Notes: generated by a model not told the origin, from the sequence alone. A stretch of DNA of 64,000 bases from Henckelia pumila (GCF_033568475.1 NC_133123.1:23794622-23858621), one strand, 5' to 3'; positions 45,740 through 57,813 are shown, counted from the first letter of the stretch. Numbers and translations: made by a program.

Positions 45740-46463
45740 GCGATTGTTATTAAATTAATTGAATTTAAATCTGGAAATTAAGATGGGCGTTTAAATAAAG
45801 TCAATTGATACCGTTAGATTAGTTGCGGTGTGCATAATAATCTACGGTCGAAAAATCATTCATAAATTACTATTTGTCTAAATGAAAAATATAATCCAAT
45901 ATTGTGGGGGAATGGCCAAGTACGATTCTTGTATGCATTAGTTCATGCAGATTCGATGAAAACGACGGAAATAAAATTCCCATTAAAAGTTAGGTATCTT
46001 CGATTCTAAAAAATATGCTAAAATACCAACTATGTTCAACATTCATGTTCGTCGACACGTCAACAATTGTTTTAATTCTCTTAAAAATATATGATCGAGT
46101 TCGGCTCGTAGTCAAGATTGATTTATTTGATTGGTATGTATGATCAAAACTCAAAAGGGCAAAGTTCATGATAATGCTGGATAATTACACCCTATCATCT
46201 TAAAAATATTGAATTATATGGGTTTCGCATATTTTCATTAAGGACCAGCTTTTAAGATGTATATTTTTTTAAGTGTTTTGCTAGAAATTTGATCCTAGCT
46301 CTTTTTATTCTTTTTTTAAATATTTAAAAAATAAAAAAGTCAAATATCCATGAATTTTGAGTATATGTTTCTCGTTCAAAATGGTTAAATTTTTCATTAT
46401 TTTATTCAAATACCAAAAAAAATCATAAAAAATAATTGACAAAACAATTTTAACGAGTCTTTA
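45740..46463. other. Intergenic, upstream of the Rab gene
   Basis: AT-rich; it should include the Rab promoter. No gene recognised. Confidence 0.45.
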
Positions 46464-46913
46464 GGGAGAACTATATTTTTTGTCATATTATTTGTATTTC
46501 TTTTCATTTTTGGTTTTGTTGACAGTAAATTTGTATTTTTTTTACCTAGTGAATTTGTATTTTTAGTCTTGTAACTGACATTTTTTTTTCATTTTTGTTC
46601 TTCTTACAATCAATTTTCATTATTAATCATGTAACTTGTATATTTTTTTTTGCATTTTTGGTCCTTTAACTTGTCGTTATTTTTATTTTTGATCTTTTTT
46701 ATCAATCATAAAAGGGCCGAAAATAAAATAAAATATTAAATGATCAAAAATGAAAACAATACACAATTTAAATGTTTAAAAATGAAAATTCACCTAACAA
46801 AAAAAAACGAAAAAAAAAACATGCAAGTTATAGGACTGAAAATACAAATTCACTGTTAACCAAACAAAAGTGATAAAAAATGCAAATAATCGGACTAAAA
46901 AAGTTGTTATCCT
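46464..46913. mobile_element. Foldback MULE-type MITE, copy 2
   Basis: 450 bp, from GGGAGAACTATATTTTTTG to AAGTTGTTATCCT. It has long inverted arms and the 9-bp duplication GAGTCTTTA/GAGTTTTTA (46455-46463 and 46914-46922). It is the same family as 14398-14760, with the same TTGTATTT...TTTTCATTTTTGGTTTTG arm. Confidence 0.78.
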
Positions 46914-47081
46914 GAGTTTTTAAATGAGCCCAAAAAAGTGAAACCAAATTTCTATTATGTTTTGGGCCGGTTTACGACAAGTTTAATTTACTCTAATCAA
47001 ATATTCAATTTATAATGTCAGGTGTAATTTTTAATTTATACATCCAAGATTTTGTTATACATCATGTGAGAAATAAATAAA

Positions 47082-47329
47082 TGAGTAGAAAAAATTTATG
47101 AGAGAAAGAGAATTCATATGAGTCGTGTAATTTTATTGAGAAAATTTATGAGAGAGAGAGAATTTATATGAGTCGTGTAATTTTTATTGAACTCAATCAC
47201 CATATTTAGGAGAAAATTATAGAATACAAATATTTGCATATCTTATCTCGATATATTTATCTTGATCACAAATCTTCTAAATCTACATAGATAAAGATAA
47301 TCATCTATAATAACAATATATTTATAACA
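47082..47329 (-). mobile_element. LTR remnant (downstream LTR) of a decayed minus-strand element
   Basis: On the minus strand the sequence AAAAGGGAG followed by TGTTATAAATATATTG is a polypurine tract and LTR start of a type common in plant Copia elements. The LTR has an internal near-duplication (AAATTTATGAGAGA... twice, about 47087 and 47140). A shorter relative lies at 51687-51817. Confidence 0.55.
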
Positions 47330-50300
47330 CTCCCTTTTAAATGATTATTTGCACGGACAATCGATTCTTCAAAATCTACATTCGGCAAGATGGATGTTTG
47401 GGAACTTTATCGGGACTCAAGTGCTGCCTCGTTAAAATCTTGCCAATAAAACTCAGTGGGAAAAATATGAACGGAGGAAAAAAAGTACACCAAGATACAC
47501 TTTCTTTGGATGTCTTTCGACGATAGATGCGTCTCGTTAAAACCTTATCGTGAAATACCCAGTGGGACAAAATTCTAATGAAAGAAAATGAGTACGACAT
47601 CTCGCGATGCTTGTTGATTGTTTCATTAAAAACCTTGTTATATATGAAAAACCACATGAGAAAAATCATAGATAAGGGAAAAAGAGTATAACTTTGATTG
47701 CTCCCCTTCTTGCAAGCATAACTTGAAACTATTAACTTTTGTATGAACATTGATTTGCCAAAATTGATGCAATGATGACTTTGTCTTTAAACATGGTACT
47801 TCAAGATCAAATATATATCTTTCATTTTCATGTTGGCGAAAAGATATCTTGGGCATCAAACCCTTCTTGGATTTTTCAACATCAAATCAATGTATATATG
47901 ACAAATCCAAATATTTTCTCATAATCAACTTCGAATATTTTGAGAAGCTTTGCTAAAATGTTATCACGTGTCATTTGTCAATCATTTGTTATTGACAATC
48001 TCTACAGATTGTAGTTCATGATAATTATCATTTTTCATAACAATAAAACCACATTAATGATTATATCATTTCAATCCCAAAATAATTTATGAAATCTGGT
48101 TATTCACGCTTCTAACACTCTTTTTCATTTACTTGCAATTAATATAAGATGTAGTTCTGCAGAACATTCATTTCTTTTCATAACAACAAACCTCCATTAT
48201 TCTTTTCATTTTGAGATATTCACTCATTTTCTTTAAAGGAGTTCTTCATCACTAAAGACGATTTATATACATTGTGCAACCTGAACATAAATAAAGTTAA
48301 ATAGTATAAAATATCTTATACACAAGATCAAATAATATATTTTGAGATTTAAACTTTGAATATTATGTTAACTAGGGATGGGCGTTTGGATACCCGAACC
48401 GTCCCGATCGGGTCGGTTACTTTTAAAAAAAATCGGGTTCGGGTCGATATTGCGATTTTTGGGTTGGTGTCGGGTAGTATAATTACTACCCGATCGGGTT
48501 CGGGTACCCGAAAAAACTTGAATTTTTTTTTTGAAAATTCAATATATATTAATATGTATTATTCGAGCACATATTCTCTCTATTTTCATCCTATTTCTCT
48601 CAACTAAAATGACCGTTCGTTTTTCTTGGACTGGGTATACATACATCACTTGAGAAATGATGATTATTTTTACATAAATTTCGATTATTTAATTGTTTGA
48701 TAGAGTTGAGAAATTGTTTTTCAAAACTTATGAAAAATAAGTAAATATCTAAGGATAGAAGTAGCTCACAACCAAAAATATATGGATTGTTTTTAATTTT
48801 TACATTCATCGAATTTGCAAAAAAATAAAAATAAAAAAACGGGTACCCTTAGTCGGGTACCCGACCTTACCCGAAAAAATCGGGTACCCGATTTTTTCGG
48901 ATTGAGTTCGGGTAGTCAAAATGACTACCCGACATCTCGGGTACCCGACCCGTGCCCACCCCTAATGTTAACTTTATATTTCATTGGGATCGATCTAAAA
49001 ATTATTCTTGTAGCTTTTATTTCCTCCTCTCAATGTTGAAAACACTTTTTTACAAGAATAACAAATGAGAATTTCGCGTCATAAAATCTTATTGCTCAAG
49101 ATAATTGATCATAAAGTATTTTCAACATATTTATAATCTTTTAAAGGTATTTATCGTAATGTATTTCTCGCACAAACATTAACTTTCAGTACATAATCAT
49201 TTGACACAATATTTATAATATATATTTCAGATATCCCCAAATATGACTCATTTATTCTCATGATTTAATAGTACAAAATAAATCAAGTAAACCAACATAT
49301 TTATAATCATAAATCATAAAGTTGATGTGCATATCATTTTTTGATTAAGTTTGTCTGGAAGTTTTTCTCAATACGTATTTTAGCAAACATCATGTTGCGC
49401 TTCATGGGCCCAGGTTATTTCTTCGTTCTAGATAATATGAGTATTCTCTATCAATTTGAGCTAATATTGATAGTGATATCAAATTTGATAAGCCAATAAA
49501 AAAACCATAAAATCTTCTGGATCGTTGATTCAAAAATTTTCATATTTATCGATCCAAGAACTTTTTGTTTTCTTCATTAATATGTGTGTGCACTATCAAT
49601 AGTTTTTAAACTATTTATATTATTTGAATGTTCAATCAAATCAATTATGTCAAACTCTTAAAGTATTTATATGAATGATACTTTTGGAGCTCTTTAATCT
49701 TCGAGAAATATTGATTTGTAATATACTATTTAAACCAAATCAATATCTACTAGATTCAAAAATTCATATCGTCAATGTTTATCACTATTTTATAATATCA
49801 AACACATCTTCTCCTTTTTTTTTCATCGTCAATCAAACAATCTTCAAGATCTTTCAGATATTCATATCAACATACGATGAATGTTGGGTAGACATCAACA
49901 GTGTCCACAAACTTATATCTTGTTTGATATATATTAGTAAAATCTCTTTACATACTACAAGTACGACGTAATTTAAATAGAGATAATATATATTTAGTAT
50001 AATACTTGATTATGACGTATATCTCAATATTGTGTGCCGAATTTATAATTCATATCCCGTTTCATATGAGATAACATATTCTTTTTTGAAGAATTAATCA
50101 ACCACAGTGTATCAACCGTATTCATTGGCACTGTCATATTCACTTAAAAGAATGGACCACATTAATTAGACAACTTTCATAATTGTCTTTCTTTGAACAA
50201 AATATTATAAATAAGATATTATATTAAAAGAATTGAAATTGAGAAATCGGACGACGTACTTTTTCAAATTCTTTTATGCACCAAGTAGAACTTTTACCTT

Positions 50301-51686
50301 CAACAACGACATTCAGTCTATCACAAATATCATCTCACATTAAATTTATGTTCATACGTATATGTAAGATAATAACATGTGATAAAAAATATTTAATCTG
50401 TCATTTAAAAAGTAATAGCTTAATCAAATGATTTTGAAAAAAATTCAAAATTTATATCCACGATCAAAATTGAAGAATTTAAAATCCATAATCAAATTTT
50501 ATGAAATAAAGATTTAACAACCCAATATATCCTTAAACAATAAAAATTTTCAAATCATAAATATTTCATCAAATTGCATAATCAATATCCCATGAAATAT
50601 ATTGACCAATATAATAGATTCACAAAATTTGTATATCATCAAAATAATTTATGTGAATCATAACAAAATACATGCTAGAGTTTTCTACAATTTAGTTTAA
50701 ACAAAAATACAAACTTAATTTATCAAAATAAATTAGTTTAATAATAAATAAAACGATCGACTTGATATTAGTCATAAATCAATCCATTGTCATCATCGTG
50801 CATATGCTACCGTAAATTCATCATCATCGTTGTCCAATATAGATGAAGATTTCAATTGATTGTGTTTAACATTTATTTTCTTTCTCGATTGATGACATTG
50901 CGGTCTCACTGCCGCGCATTCATATTTTTTAGTAAATAGCGCATATGCAGTTCATCATTGAATATCAATTCACTTTAAATAAAAACAGTGACAACTAATA
51001 GATCATGCTTCTTCTAGAGCATTCACAAAAAATATATGATTTGAATCGATATCAAGTCAATATCTTTTGATATATATCAAATCTTTATTAATCTTTTATT
51101 AAGAATATTGATAATTTTAGATCATATATCGATATTTTTTAAGAAACTGTACTAAATTTTTCCATTCCTAAGATCCTCAAAAATCAACCAACCAAAATGA
51201 CATTATATTATATTCTTCAAGAATATATTGTCAAATATTTGATCTTATATAAATATTTTTCATGAATATCAACAAATATTTGATATTTTGATCACTATTT
51301 CTTTATAAATATTGATATATCTTTCAATAATATTTATAGATCTTGGATATCATATCAGATATCTATCATGATTTCTTCAAGTTCGTAATATACGAAATCA
51401 TATATTATATCTTTATCGTGAATCTCTAAGATTCTCTATATATTATATTATTATAATTATGAATCTATTTTATTATATCAAAATCGTAATCATGAATCTC
51501 TCAAAATTCTCAATATATTATTTCATGATCATAAATTTCTTTAAATTCTCAATATAAAATCACGTTGTGCTACTTTAAAGTCATCAACATATTCATGATA
51601 TTTCATAAACACCAATGAATATCTCTCATAAAAATGAGTTTTGACAACACATTATGTTATAACATCAATAAAACGAGAATTATTTT
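47330..51686 (-). mobile_element. Non-coding interior of a decayed LTR element
   Basis: The part next to the LTR (about 47420-47700) has the motifs CTCGTTAAAA and ACCCAGTGGGACAAAATT twice. I recognise these from near the 3' ends of plant LTR elements. The rest is about 75 percent A+T with many TATTTATAATC- and GATATC-like repeats and no gag or pol seen. A hAT-type MITE (48373-48964) is inserted in it. Confidence 0.45.
48373..48964. mobile_element. hAT-type MITE with GGGTACCCGA palindromes
   Basis: 592 bp from TAGGGATGGGC to GCCCACCCCTA, with the perfect 8-bp duplication ATGTTAAC (48365-48372 and 48965-48972). The arms consist of CGGGTACCCGA, ATCGGGTTCGGGT and ACTACCCGA in opposite orientation, with an AT-rich centre. 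The ends match the TACCGAAA MITEs while the interior palindrome is a different one. Confidence 0.88.
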
Positions 51687-51817
51687 CATTCTCAAATTAG
51701 TAGAGAGAATTTATGAGACAAAGAGAATTCATATGAGTCAATACTCATCTTAATCACAAATATTTTAAATATACGTAAATAAAAATAATCATCTATAATA
51801 ATAATATATTTATAACA
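51687..51817 (-). mobile_element. Second LTR remnant of the decayed element
   Basis: AGTAGAGAGAATTTATGAGA to ATATATTTATAACA, an internally shortened relative of 47082-47329 in the same orientation. Target duplications are not recognisable. Confidence 0.5.
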
Positions 51818-51955
51818 GATTTAATAGTTTTTAGTTTTTATATAATGATGTGAAACCTGGCCCCACCGCATAGACTACAACATAATACTAAAAAATCAAA
51901 TTTTATTTATTCAACTTACTCAATTTGAAATAACAATTATCTCAATTTTTCTTAT

Positions 51956-52268
51956 GGAAAATTGCTTTTTTTGGTCTTGTATAATTATCAATTTGCGATT
52001 TCAGTTATTTATATTATCATATTTTAGTTTTAGTCCGCTATCTTTATTTTTTTGGCAATTTTAGTCTTTTTTTCGATGTGGTGCTGACGTGGCATCAATT
52101 TAGTGCTGACGTGGAGCTGACGTGTACAGTGCCACATAAGCATTTTCGAATAAAAAAGACCGAAATTGCTAAAAATCGGAACATGCAAGACTAAAACTGA
52201 ATTATGAAAACATAAAGGACCAAAATCGCAAAGTGACAAATATGCAAGATCAAATTTGCAGTTTTCCC
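51956..52268. mobile_element. MULE-type MITE with GGAAAATTGC ends, copy 1
   Basis: The arms GGAAAATTGCTTTTTTTGGT and CAAATTTGCAGTTTTCC are inverted. The centre holds GACGTGGCATCA, GTGCTGACGTGG and GACGTGTACAGTGCCAC, a GC-richer core shared with 57411-57723. Target duplication unclear. Confidence 0.65.
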
Positions 52269-52467
52269 TTTTTTCATATCATGTGTAAAATAAAACACAC
52301 ATACACGACACACACTTATATATATGGTAGATTTCAACCTAGCATATGTGTAATACCCCAATCTAATGTCTCACGATTTGCCACGTCAACAATATATAAT
52401 TAATTACGCCTATGTGTAAAAATACGAACCGTTGGATGCATGATTTGAGTATTATATATATATATAT

Positions 52468-53014
52468 TGATGACATCCCAAAAATTTCCTTTCAGCGTGT
52501 GTATTCTCCATCTGTGTTTGCCTGAAAGTCATGGAAAAAACCGGTTAGGGGCGCCAGGATTTCTCCCGGCGTGACCCCTCCGATGCCTAAGTCAGACAGA
52601 GAAACATGGGAGAAAACTAGAAGAAAATGTGAGAGAAAATCATGGGGAAGTGTCTCTTCCCCACATTGCCTGTAATCAAGAAGAGAACAGTCTATATAAT
52701 AAAAACTTCCCTGTCCTTCAGATAGTTGAGAACGTGTGTTCATGTCAGATGTGTAGTCCCTAGTGTAAGCCCATAACTCAAAGGGCAAGGCCCATGATCT
52801 GATTGGATGTGGCCCATGATCACATAATACTGACAAGTCCAAACCCGATTGTAGATAGTGATTATATGCGAGGCCCATATCTAATAATAATTGCAGGACA
52901 TCACTTACCACCAATAATATGCTTGTTATCACATATCCCGATCTAAGTTCATGCGAAAAAATAAATATATCCCGAGATATTAGACGATATCTCGGGATAT
53001 ATCCCATAAGATCA
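52468..53014 (-). repeat. 3' LTR of the Retand-like element
   Basis: 547 bp. It keeps a block of about 20 bases around GGCGCCAGGATTTCTCCCGG (near 52551-52570) that is missing from the other LTR. Confidence 0.8.
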
Positions 53015-53330
53015 CTACACCCCCCTTAAAAAGTCGGGCTAGAGTCACCACTCGCTGTCCCGATTTGTTCACTTCCTCCATGAACTTAGACAAGAATGCA
53101 CCAATCACCCTCCTGAATCAATCAGTCAGGTAAGAAGATTCCATGCATGCAAGGCCGAGAGAATGGCCATGGACTTGTGTTTGACAAGGGGTCGAATTAA
53201 TATAATAACTGTTGAAGAACATAAAATCCTCGAGGTTGAATCGATATAATCGTTGGTGAGTAAATGATCAAATAATCTCCCATGCCAAGTCAATAGACTT
53301 GTAGTGCCGAATGCATCGGGCTTTGGTAAG

Positions 53331-54115
53331 TGCCGAGGCATGGAACCTCCCGGGCTTATATAATGCAAGGGCTTATATATGCCTTGGGCTTGAATGGGTG
53401 CCGGGGCCTGGAACCTCCCGGGCTTATATAATGCCAAGGGCTTATATATGCCTTGGGCTTGAATGAGTGCCGGGGCCTGGAACCTCCCGGGCTTATATAA
53501 TGCCAAGGGCTTATATATGCCTTGGGCTTGAATGAGTGCCGGGGCCTGGAACCTCCCGGGCTTATATAATGCCAAAGGCTTATATATGCCTTGGGCTTGA
53601 ATGGGTGCCGGGGCCTGGAACCTCCCGGGCTTATATAGGTGCCGGGGCATGGAACCTCCCGGGCTTTATAGAGTGCCAAGGGTTAGAATCCCTTGGGCTT
53701 TGTAAGTGCCGGGGCATGGAACCTCCCGGGCTTATAGAGTGCCAAGGGCTTATATATGCCTTGGGCTTGTAGGGTGCCGGGGCGTGGAGCCTCCCGGGCT
53801 TATATAATGTCAAGGGCTTATATATGCCTTGGGCTTGAATGGGTGCCGGGGCCTGGAACCTCCCGGGCTTATATAGGTGCCGGGGCATGGAACCTCCCGG
53901 ACTTTATAGAGTGCCAAGGGTTAGAATCCCTTGGGCTTTGTAAGTGCCGGGGCATGGAACCTCCCGGGCTTATAGAGTGCCAAGGGCTTATATATGCCTT
54001 GGGCTTGTAGGGTACCGGGGCGTGGAACCTCCCGGGCTTATATAATGCCAAGGGCTTATATATGCCTTGGGCTTTTAAATGAGTGCCCGGGCCTTGAAAC
54101 TCCGGGACTTTAAAA
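53331..54115 (-). repeat. Tandem array of 69-bp units with a 238-bp higher-order unit
   Basis: Units built of GGGCTTATATAATGCCAAGG, ATATATGCCTTGGGCTTGAA and GCCGGGGCCTGGAACCTCCC repeat at 69-bp spacing (starts near 53352, 53420, 53489, 53558, 53627). A composite block of 238 bp then repeats (about 53593 and 53831). Since 69 is a multiple of three, several frames stay open for 60-174 codons and show a 23-residue repeat (KPGRFQAPALIQAQGIYKPL...); I take these as artefacts. Confidence 0.9.
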
Positions 54116-54125
54116 TACAGATGTC

Positions 54126-54800
54126 AGGGCCTTACTGCTAAATTGCATGCCCGAAGAATAAATCCTGACGGGGCTTACTGCTAGATCGCATGCCCGTGAA
54201 ATAAATGAATCCTGACGAGGCTTACTGCTAGATCGCATGCCCGATAAATAAATCATGGCGGGCCTTACTGCTAGATTGCATGCCCGAGAAATAAATCCTA
54301 GCAGGGCTTACTGCTAGATCGCATGCCCGAGTAATAAATCCTGGAGGGGCTTACTGCAGATTGCATGCCCGAGTAATAAATCCTGGCGGGGCTTACTGCT
54401 AGATCGCATGCCCGATAAATGAATCCTGGCGGGGCTTACTGCTTGATTGCATGCCCAAAAAATAAATCCTGGCGGGGCTTACTGCTAGATCGCATGCCCG
54501 AGTAATAAATCCTGGCGGGGCTTACTGCTAGATCGCATGCCCAAGAAATAAATCTGGCGGGGCTTACTGCTAGATCGCATGCCCGAGTAATAAATCCTGG
54601 CGGGGCTTACTGCTAGATCGCATGCCCGATAAATGAATCCTGGCGGGGCTTACTGCTTGATTGCATGCCCGAGAAATAAATCCTGGCGGGGCTTACTGCT
54701 AGATCGCATGCCCGAGTAATAAATCCTGGCGGGGCTTACTGCTAGATCGCATGCCCAAGAAATAAATCTGGCGGGGCTTACTGCTAGATCGCATGCCCGA
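54126..54800 (-). repeat. Tandem array of 43-bp units
   Basis: About 16 copies of a unit built of GGCGGGGCTTACTGCTAGAT, CGCATGCCCGAGTAATAAAT and CCT. A variant unit with GATAAATGAATCC recurs at about 54411 and 54625, which marks a higher-order block of five units (about 214 bp). It directly adjoins the 69-bp array. Confidence 0.93.
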
Positions 54801-56911
54801 GCTCCGTGTGACTTCAAAAAATCATGAGACCGAGGCAAAAATAATCCAAGATAAATAGTTTTCTCATAATTTGAATGCTATTGTATGATATAAAATTTTG
54901 AACATCTCCATAACAATATAATATTGAATCCATGAAACTTGGCATGTGCATGTGGGATACGACAAGTAAAATATGCACAATTAGTGAAGCTTATCACCAC
55001 TCAATTAGTGTTTCTGCCACAATCCACCTAATCCAAGCCCTTTCCAGTCCACATATATATTGAGGCAAAATCCAAGTGAGTGAGTGTATCGGATTTTAAT
55101 TAATTTAACTCATGTGTAATTTGCAAATCTCATACAACCAGGCTGACAAATTCTGGCAGAAACCCATAGTCACATAATTGTATATTTATTCCTCATCGAT
55201 CAATTCTCTTTTGTCATAAGTGTGCTGCTTGACTTTTCTTTAAATACTAAAATGGGATTAATTCCCAAAATGATGATTGTCACGTCATTCAACATAAAAA
55301 AAAGAGTAAAAATAATCCAAAATCTCTATCCCCCAATCTAGATCATGCACAGCCCCCAAAATAACTGAATCAAAGTTCCACTTCCACACGTTGAGAAGTT
55401 AGATAATAAGGTGGAAAGTAAACATAATATTAAGAGGTGTAAGAACAAGAACTTCCCGATTACGATGGTGGGAATGAAGTTGATAAATTCCCAAGGTTGA
55501 GAACTAGGGAAGCTTCATCTTGCTGACAAGAACACCTACCACTCCCACTTCAGAATATTCACACCCGGCTCGACAACATCGGGCCTTGGAAGTTGCAACC
55601 TGGCCGTGCCAGGATTTCTCAGATTCAACAAAAGCTCAAACAAGAGAAAACTCTCAGAGAAGAAATGCAGCTTGCGAGATGGAACCAAGTGGAGTACGCC
55701 GATGCTATTATCTTCGCAAGCCGCTGCGTGCGTTAGGCTGTAGTTCCAAATGGTGTGGCGAGTTGTGAGATTTCCACCGTCGCCTCTGCCCGCCAGAGCA
55801 GTAACATCGACGCAAGACAGGTAAACCCGAGCAAACAATATCCAATCCAAAATACGAAGTAGTAGAAATCCGATATAATACTGTAAAAGCAGACCCAGAG
55901 ATATAAGAAAATCATCGCCAAACACCCTGCCTCTCATATCGATAAAATCCCAAGCATATGCGATATGAAGAGGTATAAGATTTCACCCAATAAAAAATTC
56001 ATGTTTTTGAGCAATTTAGCATAATTGCTCTGTCCAATATTGGATTGTATTAACATGATAAAGTAAGAAAACTTATCTTCGTGAAGCTGCACCAAGCTTG
56101 CTATCAAGGAGCTGGAAACAATAAAATTGTCAATTCAGATCTGATCGTACGCATCTCAGGTTGAGCAAGACCCGATAAGAATGTTGAGGACTTGAATTTG
56201 TTGTGTGTTTTGCCTTCGGCTAAAGCTAGCTAACAGTTGAGCCTCATTAACCAAGAACAATAGCTTAGTCATCAGAAAATGCATCAAACACCTTTGTGGC
56301 CACTTTCCTGGTTCTTCGTGTTGGACATCTTTGAAGCACCAGTACGAATCAGATTTAATGAAATGATTAGCAAACTCTAACACATTTTCACAAATCCAAA
56401 CTCAACACATAATATACATCACGTTTGCATTGAAATTCCAGAGAGGGCCAAAACAAAACCATTAACCCGTATTCAACTCGTATCAGACTGAGATCCTTGC
56501 CAATGAGATAATGGCTCGGGTGCTGCCCCTGCACTCGAATGGTAGTGATAGAGGCCAATGGTCGGGCACTTGGCGGGCAGAAGTAAGCAACCCGAAGTGC
56601 AGCAGCAAGGTAGTGATTAAAATGGCTCCCACACACTACAAACAAGTCCACCGATACTCCCAAGTCGAGTCCAAGATGCCAAAATACACCAAAAAATTGA
56701 AAATACCCGAACACATAAGCTTTAGATCTACGCAGAATGTACCAAAAATCGATCGAGTGGTTTGGGAAAACTACAACAATCCATGAGCAAGAGCCAAGTT
56801 TCTCAAAGTTACGTTTATTCTTTTTCAGCGGGAGAAAGGGAGAAATTCTTTCTGCCCGGGATGCTTTTTTTTTTTATGAGATAGAGAGAAATTGAATCAA
56901 CGTCTCAAACT
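54801..56911 (-). mobile_element. Non-coding interior of the Retand-like element
   Basis: About 2.1 kb between the arrays and the primer site. It includes short frames of up to 133 codons on both strands (near 55536-55937 and 56388-56714), none resembling gag or pol. It is likely a leader and packaging region. Confidence 0.5.
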
Positions 56912-56934
56912 CAATTTCTCACAGACGACGCCAA
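56912..56934 (-). promoter_or_regulatory. Primer-binding site of the Retand-like element
   Basis: On the minus strand TTGGCGTCGTCTGTGAG follows the 5' LTR end at 56935. It resembles the TTGGCGCCGTCTGTGGG site of Tat/Retand and related elements, with a few changes that would weaken priming. Confidence 0.7.
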
Positions 56935-57777
56935 TGATGACATCCCAAAAATTTCCTTCCAGCGTGTGTATTCTCCATCTGTGTTTGCCTGAAAGTCATG
57001 GAAAAAACCGGTTAGGGTGACCCCTCCGATGCCTAAGTCAGGTAGAGAAACATGGGAGAAAACTAGAAGAAAACGTGAGAGAACATCATGGGGAAGTGTC
57101 TCTTCCCCACGTTGCCTGTAATCAAGAAGAGAACAGTCTATATAATAAAAACTTCCCTGTCCTTCAGATAGTTGAGAACGTGTGTTCATGTCAGATGTGT
57201 AGTCCCTAGTGTAAGCCCATAACTCAAAGGGCAAGGCTCATGATCTGATTGGATGTGGCCCATGATCACATAATACTGACAAGTCCAAGCCCGATTGTAG
57301 ATAGTGATTATATGCGAGACCCATATCTAATAATAATTGCAGGACATCACTTACCACCAATAATATGCTTGTTATCACATATTCCGATCTAAGTTCATGC
57401 GAAAAAATAAGGGAAAATTGCAAATTTAGTCCTGTATGTTTGTCACTTTGCGATTTTGGTCCTTTATGTTTTCACATTTCAGTTTTAGTCCTGTATGTTT
57501 CGATTTTTGGCAATTTCGGTCCTTTTTCTTCAAAAATGCTGACGTGGCACTGTACACGTCAGCTCCACATCAGCATTGAATTTGTGCCACGTCAGCGCCA
57601 CATCGGAAAAAGGACTAAAATTGCCAAAAAAATAAAGATAGCGGACTAAAACTGCAATCTGAAAATATAAAGGACCAAAATCGCAAAGTGACAAACATAC
57701 AGGACCAAAAAAGCAATTTTTCCAAAAAATAAATATATCCCCAAATATTAGACGATATCTCGGGATATATCCCATAA

Positions 57778-57782
<5 letters not shown>
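56935..57782 (-). repeat. 5' LTR of the Retand-like element, interrupted by a MITE
   Basis: 848 bp including the 313-bp MITE at 57411-57723 and one copy of its 9-bp duplication. Without those it is about 526 bp, close to the other LTR minus its short deletion. Confidence 0.8.
57411..57723. mobile_element. MULE-type MITE with GGGAAAATTGC ends, copy 2
   Basis: 313 bp, flanked by the perfect 9-bp duplication AAAAAATAA (57402-57410 and 57724-57732). The long inverted ends share TGTTTGTCACTTTGCGATTT. The other LTR lacks it, which gives the exact empty site and shows it inserted after the Retand-like element did. Confidence 0.92.

Positions 57783-57810
<28 letters not shown>
57783..57810. repeat. 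(TA)n microsatellite
   Basis: A TA run directly beside the Retand-like LTR. The left side of that element is also bounded by a TA run, so the element may have landed in a TA microsatellite. Confidence 0.85.

Positions 57811-57813
<3 letters not shown>

Larger units (their letters stand above)
52468..57782 (-). mobile_element. Tat/Retand-like Gypsy element without pol, with two tandem-repeat arrays
   Basis: Two direct repeats (52468-53014 and 56935-57782) have ends TGATGACATCCC and CCCATAA(G/C)ATCA on the plus strand. The flanks read TATAT on both sides (52463-52467 and 57783-57787), a likely but low-complexity duplication. Minus-strand order: 5' LTR 57782-56935, primer site TTGGCGTCGTCTGTGAG directly after it, interior, tandem arrays, polypurine tract TTTTAAGGGGGG, 3' LTR. 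The LTR motif GACTTAGGCATCGGAGGGGT and the TTGGCG..GTCTGTG primer site are of the Tat/Retand type. No gag, protease, reverse transcriptase or integrase was found, so it is non-autonomous. Confidence 0.8.

Noticed and set aside
53126-54051. Frames with a 23-residue repeat (KPGRFQAPALIQAQGIYKPL type), up to 174 codons
   Set aside because: The tandem unit is 69 bp, a multiple of three, so frames stay open by periodicity on both strands. The array lies in the untranslated region of a Retand-like element.
53331-54800. A CRISPR-like pattern of regular repeats
   Set aside because: The units are directly adjoining tandem copies without unique spacers, and this is a plant nuclear sequence.
52463-57787. 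TATAT target duplication of the Retand-like element as firm proof
   Set aside because: Both sides are TA microsatellite, so five matching bases can arise by chance. The element is supported by its LTRs, primer site and polypurine tract instead.
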